Shown piece after piece: positions 41,100-49,427 of a stretch of 64,000 nucleotides of DNA (position 1 is the first letter of the stretch; each line of letters opens with the position of its first letter). Both the position numbers and the translations under genes were made by a program. The notes below the pieces were generated by a model, which did not search any database, was not told where the DNA came from, and saw only the letters and a program-made list of their open reading frames with translations. This DNA is from Faecalibacillus intestinalis (lineage in GTDB: Bacteria; Bacillota_I; Bacilli_A; Erysipelotrichales; Coprobacillaceae), in the NCBI RefSeq assembly GCF_003024685.1, contig NZ_PYLQ01000001.1:62001-126000 (forward strand), read 5' to 3'.

Positions 41100-42457
41100 A
41101 CAGTCTCCTTACATTTTTGTTGAAGTTTTCTACCAATAGTCAACCACATTGTAATATAACAAGCGCCACCACCAATGAAATTACTGATTGCTTCAGCGAT
41201 AAAGACACCATTGATGCCAATAAATTTTGGTAAGATAACAGTTAAAGGTGCAACAATGATTACTTTTCTAAAGATAGAAAAGAAGATGGCTTGTTTTGAT
41301 TTTCCTAAACCAACGGCAGTTGATTGTCCGACCATTTGAAAAGTCATCATAAAGAATCCAAAGAAATAAAGATGTAAAGAAGTAATACCATGAGTTATTA
41401 TTTTTTGATTATGCGTAAAGATTTGAATGAAAAATTCAGGGAATAGGGTAATTGCTAGCCAAATAACAAACATCATTAAAAAAGCAACGATAGTAACAAA
41501 TTTAATTCCTGATAAAACACGTTTATATTCTTTGGCTCCATAATTGTATCCTAAAACAGGTTGACAAGCATTAGCCATTCCTTGTCCAGGAAGTTGAGCA
41601 ATTTCACGAATGGAGTTAATAATAGTCATGATGGCGATATAAAGATCTCCACCATAAGCTTGTAGCGTAGAATTACAAACAATAGTTACAATCGAATTGG
41701 TAATACCCATCATAAAACCAGCAGTTCCTAGTGAAAAAATACGTTTGACATAATAGAAATTAAGTTTAAAATATTTTTTTCTAAGTTTTAAAATAGTTTG
41801 TTTTCCTGTTAAAAACTGTAAGGTCCATAAAGCAGAAATTCCTTGAGAAATCACAGTTGCTATAGCAGCTCCTTTAACATTCATATGTAATACAAAGATA
41901 AATAAAGGATCTAAAACGATATTTAAAACAGCGCCAATAAGAACAGTCATCATTCCTACTTTCGCAAATCCTTGACTATTAATAAAACTATTCATTCCTA
42001 GACTGACTAAAACAAAAATCGTTCCAATTAAATAAATTGATAGATAGTCTAAAGCATAACTAATGGTATGTTTACTGGCACCAAAAGCCCATAAAATATC
42101 TTCTTTAAAGATAAAACTAATAATGGTCAAAATAATTCCAAAAATGACAAGCAACGCAAAAGAATTCCCCATGATTTCTTCAGCGTCATCATTTTTACCT
42201 TGACCTCTAGCAATCGAACATAAAGGAGAACCACCCATACCAAAGAGATTAGCAAAAGCCATGACAATGGAAATAATTGGTAAACAAATTCCTAGACCAC
42301 CCATAGCAAGGGTCGCTACATGAGGAATACGTCCAATATAAATACGATCAATAACATTATATAAAACATTTATTAGTTGAGCGACAATCATTGGTCCAGC
42401 TATAGACATAATATGTTTAGGAATACTTCCTATCGCAAAGTTATTTTGTGTTTCCAT
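41096..42457 (-). CDS. MATE family multidrug efflux transporter
   Basis: A 453-residue, twelve-helix MatE transporter exporting cationic drugs or metabolites using Na+ or H+. Two MatE repeats are seen, beginning near IPKHIMSIAGPMIVAQLINVLY and RIFSLGTAGFMMGITNSI, with the family QPVLGYNYGA near the middle. It is preceded by marR with a 17-base overlap and followed by the broken GNAT gene. Expression is very likely set by the MarR operator upstream. Confidence 0.94.
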   Translation of the reverse strand: METQNNFAIGSIPKHIMSIAGPMIVAQLINVLYNVIDRIYIGRIPHVATLAMGGLGICLPIISIVMAFANLFGMGGSPLCSIARGQGKNDDAEEIMGNSFALLVIFGIILTIISFIFKEDILWAFGASKHTISYALDYLSIYLIGTIFVLVSLGMNSFINSQGFAKVGMMTVLIGAVLNIVLDPLFIFVLHMNVKGAAIATVISQGISALWTLQFLTGKQTILKLRKKYFKLNFYYVKRIFSLGTAGFMMGITNSIVTIVCNSTLQAYGGDLYIAIMTIINSIREIAQLPGQGMANACQPVLGYNYGAKEYKRVLSGIKFVTIVAFLMMFVIWLAITLFPEFFIQIFTHNQKIITHGITSLHLYFFGFFMMTFQMVGQSTAVGLGKSKQAIFFSIFRKVIIVAPLTVILPKFIGINGVFIAEAISNFIGGGACYITMWLTIGRKLQQKCKETV

Positions 42458-42884
42458 TATTAAGTTCTCCTTCCATAAATAAATTGATTTGTTTAAGTAG
42501 TTGTATAATTTTTACTTGATCTTCTTTAGAAAGTGTTGATAGAAATAATTGTTCACTTTCATTAGATATTTTTTCAACTTGTAATGCTTTTTCATAACCT
42601 CGTTTGGTTAAATGAATTTGAATAGAACGTTTATCCTGGTTTTGAGTTTTCTTTTCAATATAATTCATTTTTTCCATTTTATTTAATAAAGTAGTGGTTG
42701 TCGATTTATCAATACAACAATGATTACCTAATTCTTTAGGAGATAAAGGACCATATTCTTTTAAACAAAGTAAAAACTTACTTTGCCCAGGTAAGACATC
42801 AATTTGATTTGTTTGTTGATTAATCCATCTTTTTTGTTGATTAAAACATTTAAGTAATTGATGATAAAATTTATCTTCTAACAT
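42441..42884 (-). CDS. MarR-family transcriptional regulator
   Basis: A 147-residue winged-helix regulator: LSPKELGNHCCIDKSTTTTLLNKMEKMNYIEKK is the recognition helix and wing, followed by DKRSIQIHLTKRGYEKA. It heads an operon with MATE and a GNAT gene. A perfect 24-bp palindrome covers its promoter, so it very probably represses its own operon and is released by a small ligand. Two adjacent cysteines (HCCID) sit in the DNA-binding region and might allow redox sensing; that is inference. Confidence 0.93.
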   Translation of the reverse strand: MLEDKFYHQLLKCFNQQKRWINQQTNQIDVLPGQSKFLLCLKEYGPLSPKELGNHCCIDKSTTTTLLNKMEKMNYIEKKTQNQDKRSIQIHLTKRGYEKALQVEKISNESEQLFLSTLSKEDQVKIIQLLKQINLFMEGELNNGNTK

Positions 42885-42895
42885 AGTTGCCTCCT

Positions 42896-42919
42896 ATATA
42901 GTTTGAATTCAAACTATAT
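42896..42919. promoter_or_regulatory. 24-bp perfect palindrome, MarR operator
   Basis: Half-site TATAGTTTGAA with its exact mirror (arms of 12 bases, no spacer). It extends from next to the SD of marR to its -10 box. Confidence 0.88.
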
Positions 42920-42945
42920 TTTATACTTCTTTTTCTAGATGTCAA
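42918..42945 (-). promoter_or_regulatory. sigma-A promoter of marR-MATE
   Basis: On the minus strand: TTGACA (42940-42945), 16-base spacer, TAAAAT (42918-42923). The palindrome overlaps the -10 and the start site. Confidence 0.75.
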
Positions 42946-42950
42946 TGATA

Positions 42951-42959
42951 TGTTATAAT
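42951..42959 (+). promoter_or_regulatory. extended -10 promoter of the Tim44-like gene
   Basis: TG-T-TATAAT, divergent from marR. Confidence 0.6.
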
Positions 42960-42979
42960 AAATCAAACGGAGGTTACGT

Positions 42980-43708
42980 ATGAAAAAAAGAATCATCATT
43001 TCAACATTTCTAATTATGATATGTTTACTTACAGGAAATTGTTATGCTAGAGCTGGTGGTGGCAGTGGCTCGGGAAGTAGTGGAGGTGGAGGAAGTTCTT
43101 CAAGTAGTAGTTCACCTTCATATTATCATGATCATTATTATTATGGACGTCGTTCATATAATCCAGTAAGTTCGATTGTTTCAGTAGGTTTATTGATAGG
43201 AACGATTTATGGGGTATATGCTTTTCAAAGAAGATATAAAGCTAATAAGCTTCATCAAAGAGCCAAAAAGCAATTAGCTATTTTAGATGATCAAGATGAT
43301 TTTTGGAATGAAAAAAGAATCAAAGAAGAGGTAAAAAAGAGTTATTATTTAATACAAGAAGCTTGGGGGCGTCAAGATTTAAAGACACTAAAAAAATATT
43401 TGACAGAGAATTTATATGATGCTTGGGAGGCTAAGATAAATTGGAATGAATTTCAGGGGAAGAGAAATGAATTAAGTCATATTCATCTTCTTAAACAAAA
43501 TGTAGTTAATTTATATGATAGTGAGAATGATAATGAAGATTATTTTTGGGTATATATTGAAGGAAAAATGAATGATGTAACAATAGACCAACAAAATCAA
43601 GTGATTGAAAGTTATGATGGTGTTTTTGTAGAATATTGGAAATTTAAAAGATGTGGAAAACAAATTTTATTAGATGAAGTTAGACAGCAAGATGAATATG
43701 AAAATTGA
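42980..43708 (+). CDS. secreted/membrane Tim44-like domain protein with Gly/Ser-rich linker
   Basis: A 242-residue protein. A signal peptide (1-23, ending NCYARA) is followed by a low-complexity Gly/Ser stretch and a His/Tyr patch (YYHDHYYYGRR), one transmembrane helix (about 66-82), then a Tim44/MBA1-like domain (about 105-237: KKSYYLIQEAWGRQDLKTLKKYLT and VEYWKFKRCGKQILLDEV). Bacterial Tim44-domain proteins of this design are common and of unknown function. The cell location of the C-domain is not certain; if the signal is uncleaved and the second helix used, it would face the cytoplasm. Confidence 0.8.
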   Translation: MKKRIIISTFLIMICLLTGNCYARAGGGSGSGSSGGGGSSSSSSSPSYYHDHYYYGRRSYNPVSSIVSVGLLIGTIYGVYAFQRRYKANKLHQRAKKQLAILDDQDDFWNEKRIKEEVKKSYYLIQEAWGRQDLKTLKKYLTENLYDAWEAKINWNEFQGKRNELSHIHLLKQNVVNLYDSENDNEDYFWVYIEGKMNDVTIDQQNQVIESYDGVFVEYWKFKRCGKQILLDEVRQQDEYEN

Positions 43709-43709
43709 T

Positions 43710-44225
43710 TTAAAGAAGTTGGAAATACGTAAGCATTTCTTCAACTTCTTTTAAATTATCATGTTTGTTTATTTGAATAACCCAAGTTTCTTGATGATAA
43801 GGGATAATGAGTTTATTGGGTTTTATGATAGCTTGTTTTAAGTAATAAGCGGGTATTTGAATAAGTTGAGTGCCCTTAGCGTTATAAATAATAAGAATAT
43901 CTTGCCAATAAGCAATCATTAATTTTTTATGATTTTGTTTATAGGTAACAGTGATAAGTAAAAGAATTAAAAGAACACAAATAATGACCATATCTAAGTG
44001 ATTATTTTTAAATTGAATAATCATACAAAGAGTTAAAATTATTAATAAAAAAGGAAGAGTTAATAAAAAAGCATAGGCTTGATAGTAATTAGAGATAAAA
44101 AGATGAGGTTTTTGGAAATAAACTTCTTCTTTTTTTATTTGTTTCTTAGTTTTCTTTTCAATGATTTTTTCTGTTTGTTGAGTAATTGCTTTTGTTATTA
44201 ATTCTTGAATGATATGTTGAAACAT
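43710..44225 (-). CDS. two-helix membrane protein, unknown
   Basis: A 171-residue protein I cannot name. It starts with a charged segment (about 1-45, ITKAITQQTEKIIEKKTKKQIKKEE), then two adjacent transmembrane helices (about 53-96) and a C-terminal soluble domain (about 100-171) with alternating beta-like pattern, reminiscent of PH-like YcxB domains (LMIAYWQDILIIYNAKGTQLIQIPAYYLKQAIIKPNKLII). Start ATG behind GAGGTGATTAT. A YcxB-like identity is possible but weak. Confidence 0.6.
   Translation of the reverse strand: MFQHIIQELITKAITQQTEKIIEKKTKKQIKKEEVYFQKPHLFISNYYQAYAFLLTLPFLLIILTLCMIIQFKNNHLDMVIICVLLILLLITVTYKQNHKKLMIAYWQDILIIYNAKGTQLIQIPAYYLKQAIIKPNKLIIPYHQETWVIQINKHDNLKEVEEMLTYFQLL
43712..43751. 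terminator. bidirectional terminator (Tim44-like / unknown membrane protein)
   Basis: AAAGAAGTTG / CAACTTCTTT outer arms plus GAAAT / ATTTC inner arms form a 15-bp interrupted stem. It is within the last codons of the minus-strand gene. Confidence 0.7.
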
Positions 44226-44328
44226 ATAATCACCTCATATATAAAATAACATGAAAGTAAAAAAGAAACAATGAAAGGGGTTTCTAATATTTTGAAATTA
44301 TGTTATTGTAAGAAACGGAGGAAATTTT

Positions 44329-45090
44329 ATGGACTTTGAATTATTGGAAAAAGCAGGAATGACAAAATATGAGATGGCAAAAAATGATCCATTTTGTTTT
44401 TTTATGAGAAGTATCGTTGCAGGGCTTTATTTAGGACTTGCTACTATTTTATCTTATACTTTAGCAGTGTTATTAATTGATCATCATATAATTGCATCTA
44501 AAATTGCTTTTGCAGGAGCTTTTGGAATTGGACTTGTAATTATTGTTTTACTTGGTTCAGAATTGTTTACAGGAAATTGTTTTACCACGATGTTTCCTGT
44601 TTATCATAAAAGGTTAAGATTTATTGATCTTATACCAATGTGGGGGATTTGTTATATAGGAAACTTTGTAGGCATTGCGCTGATTTGTTTTTTATTTATT
44701 AAAAGTGGTGTTAATCATGAAGCAATGAATCAATATCTTGCAAGTGTTGTTTCTAATAAGTTAAATTTTGATTATTTAGAACTTTTTATTAAAGGAATCT
44801 TATGTAATTTCATTGTTTGTGCAGCAGCATTTGTAGGAATGAAGCTAAAGGAAGAAACAGCTAAAACATTTATTATGATGATTATTGTTATGACTTTTGT
44901 TTTACCAGGATTTGAACATAGTATTGCCAATATGGGAACATTTTCGATGACTTTTACAGCTCTTGGTACAGAAATTTCTTGGAGTGGTGTGTGGTTACAT
45001 ATGTTACTTTCAACTTTAGGAAATATTATAGGTGGAAGTATTTTACTTGGATTACCAATTTATTTAATGATTAGACCTAAAAAAATCTAG
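44329..45090 (+). CDS. formate/nitrite transporter (FNT) family channel
   Basis: A 253-residue pentameric anion channel protein with six transmembrane segments. Diagnostic motifs are GSELFTGNCF (broken helix 2, cytoplasmic slit), KGILCNFIVCAAAF (helix 4) and FEHSIANMGTFS with the pore histidine of broken helix 5. FNT members carry formate, nitrite, hydrosulfide or lactate. Which one is not clear here: no pfl or nir gene is near. For a fermentative organism formate export is the likeliest use (inference). SD CGGAGGAAATTTT. Confidence 0.93.
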   Translation: MDFELLEKAGMTKYEMAKNDPFCFFMRSIVAGLYLGLATILSYTLAVLLIDHHIIASKIAFAGAFGIGLVIIVLLGSELFTGNCFTTMFPVYHKRLRFIDLIPMWGICYIGNFVGIALICFLFIKSGVNHEAMNQYLASVVSNKLNFDYLELFIKGILCNFIVCAAAFVGMKLKEETAKTFIMMIIVMTFVLPGFEHSIANMGTFSMTFTALGTEISWSGVWLHMLLSTLGNIIGGSILLGLPIYLMIRPKKI

Positions 45091-45107
45091 CTAATTGCTA
45101 GATTTTT
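45081..45107. terminator. bidirectional terminator (FNT / ChbG)
   Basis: AAAATCTAGC-TAATT-GCTAGATTTT hairpin with T run on both strands. Confidence 0.9.
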
Positions 45108-45826
45108 TTTATGTCTTGATAATTAATGAGTTCAATCTTTTTTGTCATTTCTTTTGCTTTTTGGCTACATATAATATCTAATTCATGAGCGCGTCTTAAA
45201 TTATAAGAAGATATTTGATAAAGTTTCCAATCAATCATTGCAGGATGACACATTAATTCATAATTTTTAACATCTTTATGTAAAATAGTATCAATCATTT
45301 CAAATGTAGCATCTTGGTTATAGAATAGTTCTTCAAAATAAACAGGTTCAAAATCTTTTTGTAAGTATGTTTCTTGACGAATAGGTAAATCATATTCATG
45401 AGCTAGCTTTAATGCAACATCAATATTACTATTAAGTAAATGAACATGATGATGAGAATCTAGATGGGTTGGTTTATGGCCCATGATTTTAATAAATTTT
45501 TCAATTTGAGCTTTCCATTCTTGATAAAGCTCTTCTTGAGATACGATAGCTTCTCTATTTGTATAAGTATCTCTTGATTTAAAATTTCCTTTTTCATCAA
45601 CAAAACTTACATTTGTTAAAGGTTTTCCTACTGTAATATTCAAATGAACACCTAAGCCTAAATTTGGATAGTCTTTTGTCATTTCTAAATATTTTTCAAT
45701 GTTTTCCATATTCATCATACAAGTAGTTGAAGTTAAAATACCATCTCTATGCGCTTTTAAAATACCCAAACAAACACCTTCAGATAAACCATAATCATCT
45801 GCATTTACAATTAATCTTTTAATCAT
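45098..45826 (-). CDS. ChbG/YdjC-like carbohydrate deacetylase
   Basis: A 242-residue metal-dependent deacetylase. The NodB-independent YdjC fold is shown by the N-terminal VNADDYGLSEGV (catalytic Asp and metal ligands), GVHLNIT and HLDSHHHVH. In E. coli ChbG removes one acetyl group from chitobiose or chitotriose-type sugars. No chitobiose PTS or glycosidase lies nearby, so substrate is unknown. It is monocistronic and divergent from rdgB. Confidence 0.9.
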   Translation of the reverse strand: MIKRLIVNADDYGLSEGVCLGILKAHRDGILTSTTCMMNMENIEKYLEMTKDYPNLGLGVHLNITVGKPLTNVSFVDEKGNFKSRDTYTNREAIVSQEELYQEWKAQIEKFIKIMGHKPTHLDSHHHVHLLNSNIDVALKLAHEYDLPIRQETYLQKDFEPVYFEELFYNQDATFEMIDTILHKDVKNYELMCHPAMIDWKLYQISSYNLRRAHELDIICSQKAKEMTKKIELINYQDIKKI

Positions 45827-45889
45827 AGTAAACCTCCTAGTTATATTATAAAGAAAATAAGTGAACTATGATACAAAAAATGCTAAAAT

Positions 45890-45898
45890 ACATACAAA
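45890..45898 (+). promoter_or_regulatory. extended -10 promoter of rdgB
   Basis: TG-C-TAAAAT; a start near 45904 excludes the upstream ATG 45868 and supports ATG 45916. Confidence 0.55.
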
Positions 45899-45915
45899 GA
45901 AAGAGAGATGAAAAT

Positions 45916-46500
45916 ATGAAAGAACTCATAGTGGCGACAACCAATCAAGGAAAAGTCAAAGAAATTCAAGCAATGTTAAAGGATTTAAATATTGAAGTCA
46001 AATCTTTAAAAGATGTTTATGATGATGTTCCAGATATTGTTGAAGATGGAAAAACATTTAAAGAAAATGCTTTGATTAAAGCGAAATATGTTGCTGATGA
46101 TTTACATAAAATTGTTTTAGCGGATGATAGTGGCATTGAAATCGATGCTTTTGGAAAGCTTCCAGGAATCTATTCTGCTCGCTTTTTAGGAAAAGATACC
46201 CCTTATCCAATTATCAATCAAGCAATCATTGATGCAATTGAAGGTAAAGAAAGAACATGCCGCTTTGTGTGTGCTCTAGCTTTATGTATTCCAGATCAAG
46301 AACCTATCTTGATTCAAGAAACATTTGAAGGTGAAATTCATGATCATATTGCCGGGGTCAATGGTTTTGGCTATGATCCAATTTTCTATTTCCCACCTTG
46401 TCAAAAAACAAGTGCAGAGATGACTTTAGAAGAAAAAAATAAGTACTCACATCGAGCTAAAGCGCTCAAAAAATTATATACGATTTTAAAAGAATTATAG
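45916..46500 (+). CDS. rdgB: XTP/dITP diphosphatase (RdgB/HAM1)
   Basis: Removes non-canonical purine triphosphates (XTP, dITP) from the nucleotide pool. The 194 residues match the family: IVATTNQGKVKEIQ, DGKTFKENALIKAKYV, VLADDSGIEIDAFGKLPGIYSARF, the substrate loop GVNGFGYDPIFYFP and SHRAKALKKL. An in-frame ATG at 45868 would add 16 residues with no homology; ATG 45916 gives the classical start. trmL follows 12 bases after with SD AAGGAG. Confidence 0.95.
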   Translation: MKELIVATTNQGKVKEIQAMLKDLNIEVKSLKDVYDDVPDIVEDGKTFKENALIKAKYVADDLHKIVLADDSGIEIDAFGKLPGIYSARFLGKDTPYPIINQAIIDAIEGKERTCRFVCALALCIPDQEPILIQETFEGEIHDHIAGVNGFGYDPIFYFPPCQKTSAEMTLEEKNKYSHRAKALKKLYTILKEL

Positions 46501-46512
46501 AAGGAGAAAAAA

Positions 46513-47022
46513 ATGAACCATATTGTATTAGTACATCCAGCGATTCCTCAAAATACTGGAAATATCATGAGAACATGTGTTGCAACCAACACATCACTTC
46601 ATATTATTAAACCAATGTCATTTGAATTAGATGATAAAAAAATGAAAAGAGCAGGACTTGATTATATTAAAGATCTAGATTTACATGTTTATGAATCTTA
46701 TGAAGAATTCAAAGCTAAAAACCCAGGAGAATATCATTTCTTTACACGTTATTCAAAACTTTGTTATACGGATCAAGATTATAGTGATAGTTCTAAGGAA
46801 CATTATTTATTCTTTGGACATGAACATGATGGAATTCCTAAAGAAATTTTAAAAGAAAATTTAGATCGTTGTGTACGTATTCCAATGTCAGATAAAGTAA
46901 GAAGTCTTAATTTATCTAACTGTGCAGCGCTTACGATTTATGAAGTTTTAAGACAACAAGATTATCCAAACCTTTCTAAAGTAGAAGTTCAAAAAGGTGA
47001 AGAATTTTTATATGACTTATAG
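46513..47022 (+). CDS. trmL: tRNA (cytidine(34)-2'-O)-methyltransferase TrmL
   Basis: SPOUT-class methyltransferase modifying the wobble 2'-O of tRNA-Leu isoacceptors. The 169 residues show HIVLVHPAIPQNTGNIMRTC (motif 1), LFFGHEHDGIPKEIL (motif 2) and VRIPMSDKVRSLNLSNCAAL (motif 3, knot). Order rdgB-trmL-membrane protein with short gaps suggests one transcript; it overlaps the next gene by 11 bases. Confidence 0.95.
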   Translation: MNHIVLVHPAIPQNTGNIMRTCVATNTSLHIIKPMSFELDDKKMKRAGLDYIKDLDLHVYESYEEFKAKNPGEYHFFTRYSKLCYTDQDYSDSSKEHYLFFGHEHDGIPKEILKENLDRCVRIPMSDKVRSLNLSNCAALTIYEVLRQQDYPNLSKVEVQKGEEFLYDL

Positions 47023-47677
47023 TAAAAAAGATATACTGACAAGTATATCTTTCATGCTATTTATCATTTCTTTTTCTGTTGTTTTTGTTGTCTTTTTTAA
47101 ACCACTTTATTATTTTGATATTCATCATTTAAAACTTGTTGAAAATACACATTATACATATCAACAAATTAAAGAAAATTATCAAATCTTAATACATTAT
47201 CAATCTATCTTTTATCAAGGAAAACTTGTTTTTAAAGATTTTATCATGTCAAAAGGTGGACGTATTCATTTTGAAGAAGTGAAACGCATTTTTGAAATGA
47301 TTCAAATAGTATGTTTGCTTACTTTTTGTACAACTTCTTATTTGGTTTATAGACAAATTAAACAAAAAGAATATCGCTTTTTTAAATTGACAGCCATTTT
47401 AACGATTGTCATTCCTTTGATTTTAGGCTTCTTTGCTTTTATTGATTTTGATTGTTTATTTGTGATGTTTCATCAATTGGTGTTTAGTAATGATTATTGG
47501 CTTTTTAATCCTCGTTTAGATCCAATTATTAATATTTTGCCTGAAAACTTTTTTATGCATTGTTTTATGTCGATTGTTTTTATTGTTTTATTCAGTGCAT
47601 TTATTTGTTATAAAATCTATCAACATTATCAAAAAACGATTCTAGCTATTGATAATCATGAATCGTATACTCTTTAA
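47012..47677 (+). CDS. TIGR01906/DUF1461 family integral membrane protein
   Basis: A 221-residue membrane protein with four to five helices and the family fingerprint in the first extracellular loop (YQQIKENYQILIHYQSIF) followed by HFEEVKRIFEMIQ. Function is unknown; similar proteins often sit beside DNA or RNA metabolism genes. ATG 47012 is preferred to GTG 46997, which lies inside the SD AAAAAGGTGAAG. The last 32 bases overlap, tail to tail, the convergent Mrr-like gene. Confidence 0.85.
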   Translation: MTYSKKDILTSISFMLFIISFSVVFVVFFKPLYYFDIHHLKLVENTHYTYQQIKENYQILIHYQSIFYQGKLVFKDFIMSKGGRIHFEEVKRIFEMIQIVCLLTFCTTSYLVYRQIKQKEYRFFKLTAILTIVIPLILGFFAFIDFDCLFVMFHQLVFSNDYWLFNPRLDPIINILPENFFMHCFMSIVFIVLFSAFICYKIYQHYQKTILAIDNHESYTL

Positions 47678-48317
47678 TTTGATTATATTTTTTATAACGT
47701 AATGTTTTAAAAAACATATAAATAAGTAAAAGAAGATGAAAAAGACAGAGACTCAAATAAATAAGATCACGCAATTGTAAGTATATATAGTAAAAAAGGC
47801 CAATAATGAAGATATCAACAATATAACAATAAAAAGGAATCTGACTTGAAAAAAATTTGGATTTTTTAAGCATTTTTAAAAGCTTTTGACGATCAATTAA
47901 TAAAATATCATTGATAGCAGCTAATTGATAAGCGGCTTCTGTAAAATAAGAATTGGTAATAACGATTGCTCGATCTAAATGATAGTAAGAAATACCACCA
48001 TATGCTTGTTGAATAGCGCTGACACCAATATTTTTTTGATATCTTTTACATTGAAATCCATAAAAAACATGCTTCTTTTTTGCAAGAATATCAATTCCAT
48101 AATCACCACTTGTTTGAGTGATTTTTACATCATGATAACCGCTTTTAATCAAAAGTTTTTGAACGAGTAATTCAAATTCAAAACCAGAAAGTTGATCAAT
48201 TTTATTTTCATTGATATGTAAACAAAAAATATTTTTATAAAATTGTAAAATCCAATGGATGATTGTTTTTATAAACCAATAGGGATATAAAAGAAAAAAA
48301 TTATAAATAAAAGACAT
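47646..48317 (-). CDS. membrane-anchored Mrr-like restriction endonuclease domain protein
   Basis: A 223-residue protein. Residues about 42-145 are a PD-(D/E)xK nuclease of the Mrr_cat group: LSGFEFELLVQKLLIKSG, GDYGIDI with Asp76, and the QxK form Gln89-Cys90-Lys91 in FQCKRY. A hydrophobic helix precedes it (about 6-32) and two follow (about 160-180 and 184-203). Mrr-type enzymes cut modified or foreign DNA, but many such membrane-linked versions in Firmicutes have no known role. It overlaps convergently with the preceding membrane gene, so expression of the two may interfere. Confidence 0.87.
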   Translation of the reverse strand: MSFIYNFFLLYPYWFIKTIIHWILQFYKNIFCLHINENKIDQLSGFEFELLVQKLLIKSGYHDVKITQTSGDYGIDILAKKKHVFYGFQCKRYQKNIGVSAIQQAYGGISYYHLDRAIVITNSYFTEAAYQLAAINDILLIDRQKLLKMLKKSKFFSSQIPFYCYIVDIFIIGLFYYIYLQLRDLIYLSLCLFHLLLLIYMFFKTLRYKKYNQIKEYTIHDYQ

Positions 48318-48356
48318 AAATTCACCTCTTTGAGATTATAACATAAGGAGCATTCT

Positions 48357-48959
48357 ATGAAAAAATTACTTTTTAAAATGATTATAATATTATTAGTTAT
48401 TATTACTGGTTTTTGTGGATACTATGGTTATTTAGGCTATCAAATTTACCAAGATAAAATCCAAGAACAATCTTTATCTGAAAGAGTCCATCAACTAAAG
48501 AGTAAAGAAGATTATGTCACGCTTGATCAAATTTCACCGATATATAAAGAAGCGGTATTAGAAAGCGAAGATCGACGTTTTTATCAACATGGTCCTGTAG
48601 ATTATTATGGTTTAGCACGTGCGATGTTGACAAACCTTACAACCTTTTCTTTTAAAGAGGGTGGATCGACCATTACTCAACAGCTCTCAAAAAATCTATG
48701 TCTTTCCTTTGAAAAAGATCTTTCCCGTAAATTTGCGGAGGTCTTTATCGCTAGGGATTTAGAAAAAATGTATAGTAAAGATGAAATATTAGAGATGTAT
48801 TTAAATATTACTTATTTAGGTGAAGGAAATTATGGGATTCAAGCAGCAAGTCAATATTATTATCATATTGATGCAATAGATTTAAATAAGCAACAAAGTG
48901 ATATACTAGTTAAAACTTTAAAAAGACCAAGTGTTTATAATCCATCTAAAGTGAATTAA
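48357..48959 (+). CDS. monofunctional peptidoglycan glycosyltransferase (GT51)
   Basis: A 200-residue membrane-anchored GT51 enzyme without a transpeptidase domain. One N-terminal helix (7-29), then the catalytic AVLESEDRRFYQH (Glu71 nucleophile/base, with Phe75 and His78 in the EDxxFxxH pattern), GGSTITQQLSKNL and LEMYLNITYLGEGNYGIQAAS. It polymerises lipid II like MtgA/SgtB. It is at the short end of the family. Monocistronic, with a shared terminator. Confidence 0.92.
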   Translation: MKKLLFKMIIILLVIITGFCGYYGYLGYQIYQDKIQEQSLSERVHQLKSKEDYVTLDQISPIYKEAVLESEDRRFYQHGPVDYYGLARAMLTNLTTFSFKEGGSTITQQLSKNLCLSFEKDLSRKFAEVFIARDLEKMYSKDEILEMYLNITYLGEGNYGIQAASQYYYHIDAIDLNKQQSDILVKTLKRPSVYNPSKVN

Positions 48960-48985
48960 AAGACAGCAATTAAGCTGCCTTTTTT
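48957..48985. terminator. bidirectional terminator (GT51 / perR)
   Basis: AAAAGACAGC-AATTA-GCTGCCTTTT with one mismatch and a T run. Confidence 0.78.
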
Positions 48986-49368
48986 TCTAAGCATTTTTCA
49001 CAGATACCTGACATATTGATATCAATAACATCAATATGATGCTTGTACGTTTTTTCAAATTGTTTAATAATTTTTTCATCATTATTATCAAGATCATAGA
49101 TTGTTTGGCAACAGTTACACATAAAGTGCATATGTGGTTGAATATTGCCATCATAGTGAACCATGGTATCTCCTAAATCGAGTTTCTTGATTTGTTTTGT
49201 TTCAACAAGTTGATTTAAATTACGATATACTGTTCCTAAGCTTAAATGGGGATAATCTACTTTTAAGTCCTGATAAATCATTTCTGCAGTAGGGTGATCA
49301 TATCTATGTTTTAAATTGTTGAAAATGAGTTCTCTTTGTTTAGAGTATCTAATCTTAATTTCTTTCAT
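48970..49368 (-). CDS. perR: Fur/PerR family metalloregulator
   Basis: A 132-residue Fur-type repressor: winged helix (about 5-70, with LSLGTVYRNLNQL) and a dimerisation domain with structural zinc Cys84-Cys87 (CNCC) and Cys123-Cys126 (CEKC). Regulatory ligands are likely His41, Asp73, His79, His81 and Asp92. Asp at position 92 matches PerR Asp104, where Fur usually has Glu, so peroxide sensing is favoured; this is inference. It has a perfect consensus promoter covered by a 21-bp inverted repeat, which points to autoregulation. Confidence 0.88.
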   Translation of the reverse strand: MKEIKIRYSKQRELIFNNLKHRYDHPTAEMIYQDLKVDYPHLSLGTVYRNLNQLVETKQIKKLDLGDTMVHYDGNIQPHMHFMCNCCQTIYDLDNNDEKIIKQFEKTYKHHIDVIDINMSGICEKCLEKKAA

Positions 49369-49378
49369 AAGTATCTCC

Positions 49379-49399
49379 TAATAGTAATGGTTACTATTA
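49379..49399. promoter_or_regulatory. 21-bp inverted repeat, PerR/Fur operator
   Basis: TAATAGTAA-TGG-TTACTATTA with 9-bp arms, directly downstream of the -10 box of the regulator gene. It resembles but is not identical to the Per box (TTATAATNATTATAA). Confidence 0.75.
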
Positions 49400-49427
49400 T
49401 TATAAATAAATACCATATATCTGTCAA
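49399..49427 (-). promoter_or_regulatory. consensus sigma-A promoter of perR
   Basis: Minus strand: TTGACA (49422-49427), 17-base spacer, TATAAT (49399-49404). A perfect consensus. Its -35 box lies within the last codons of the ylbJ-like gene. Confidence 0.85.
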
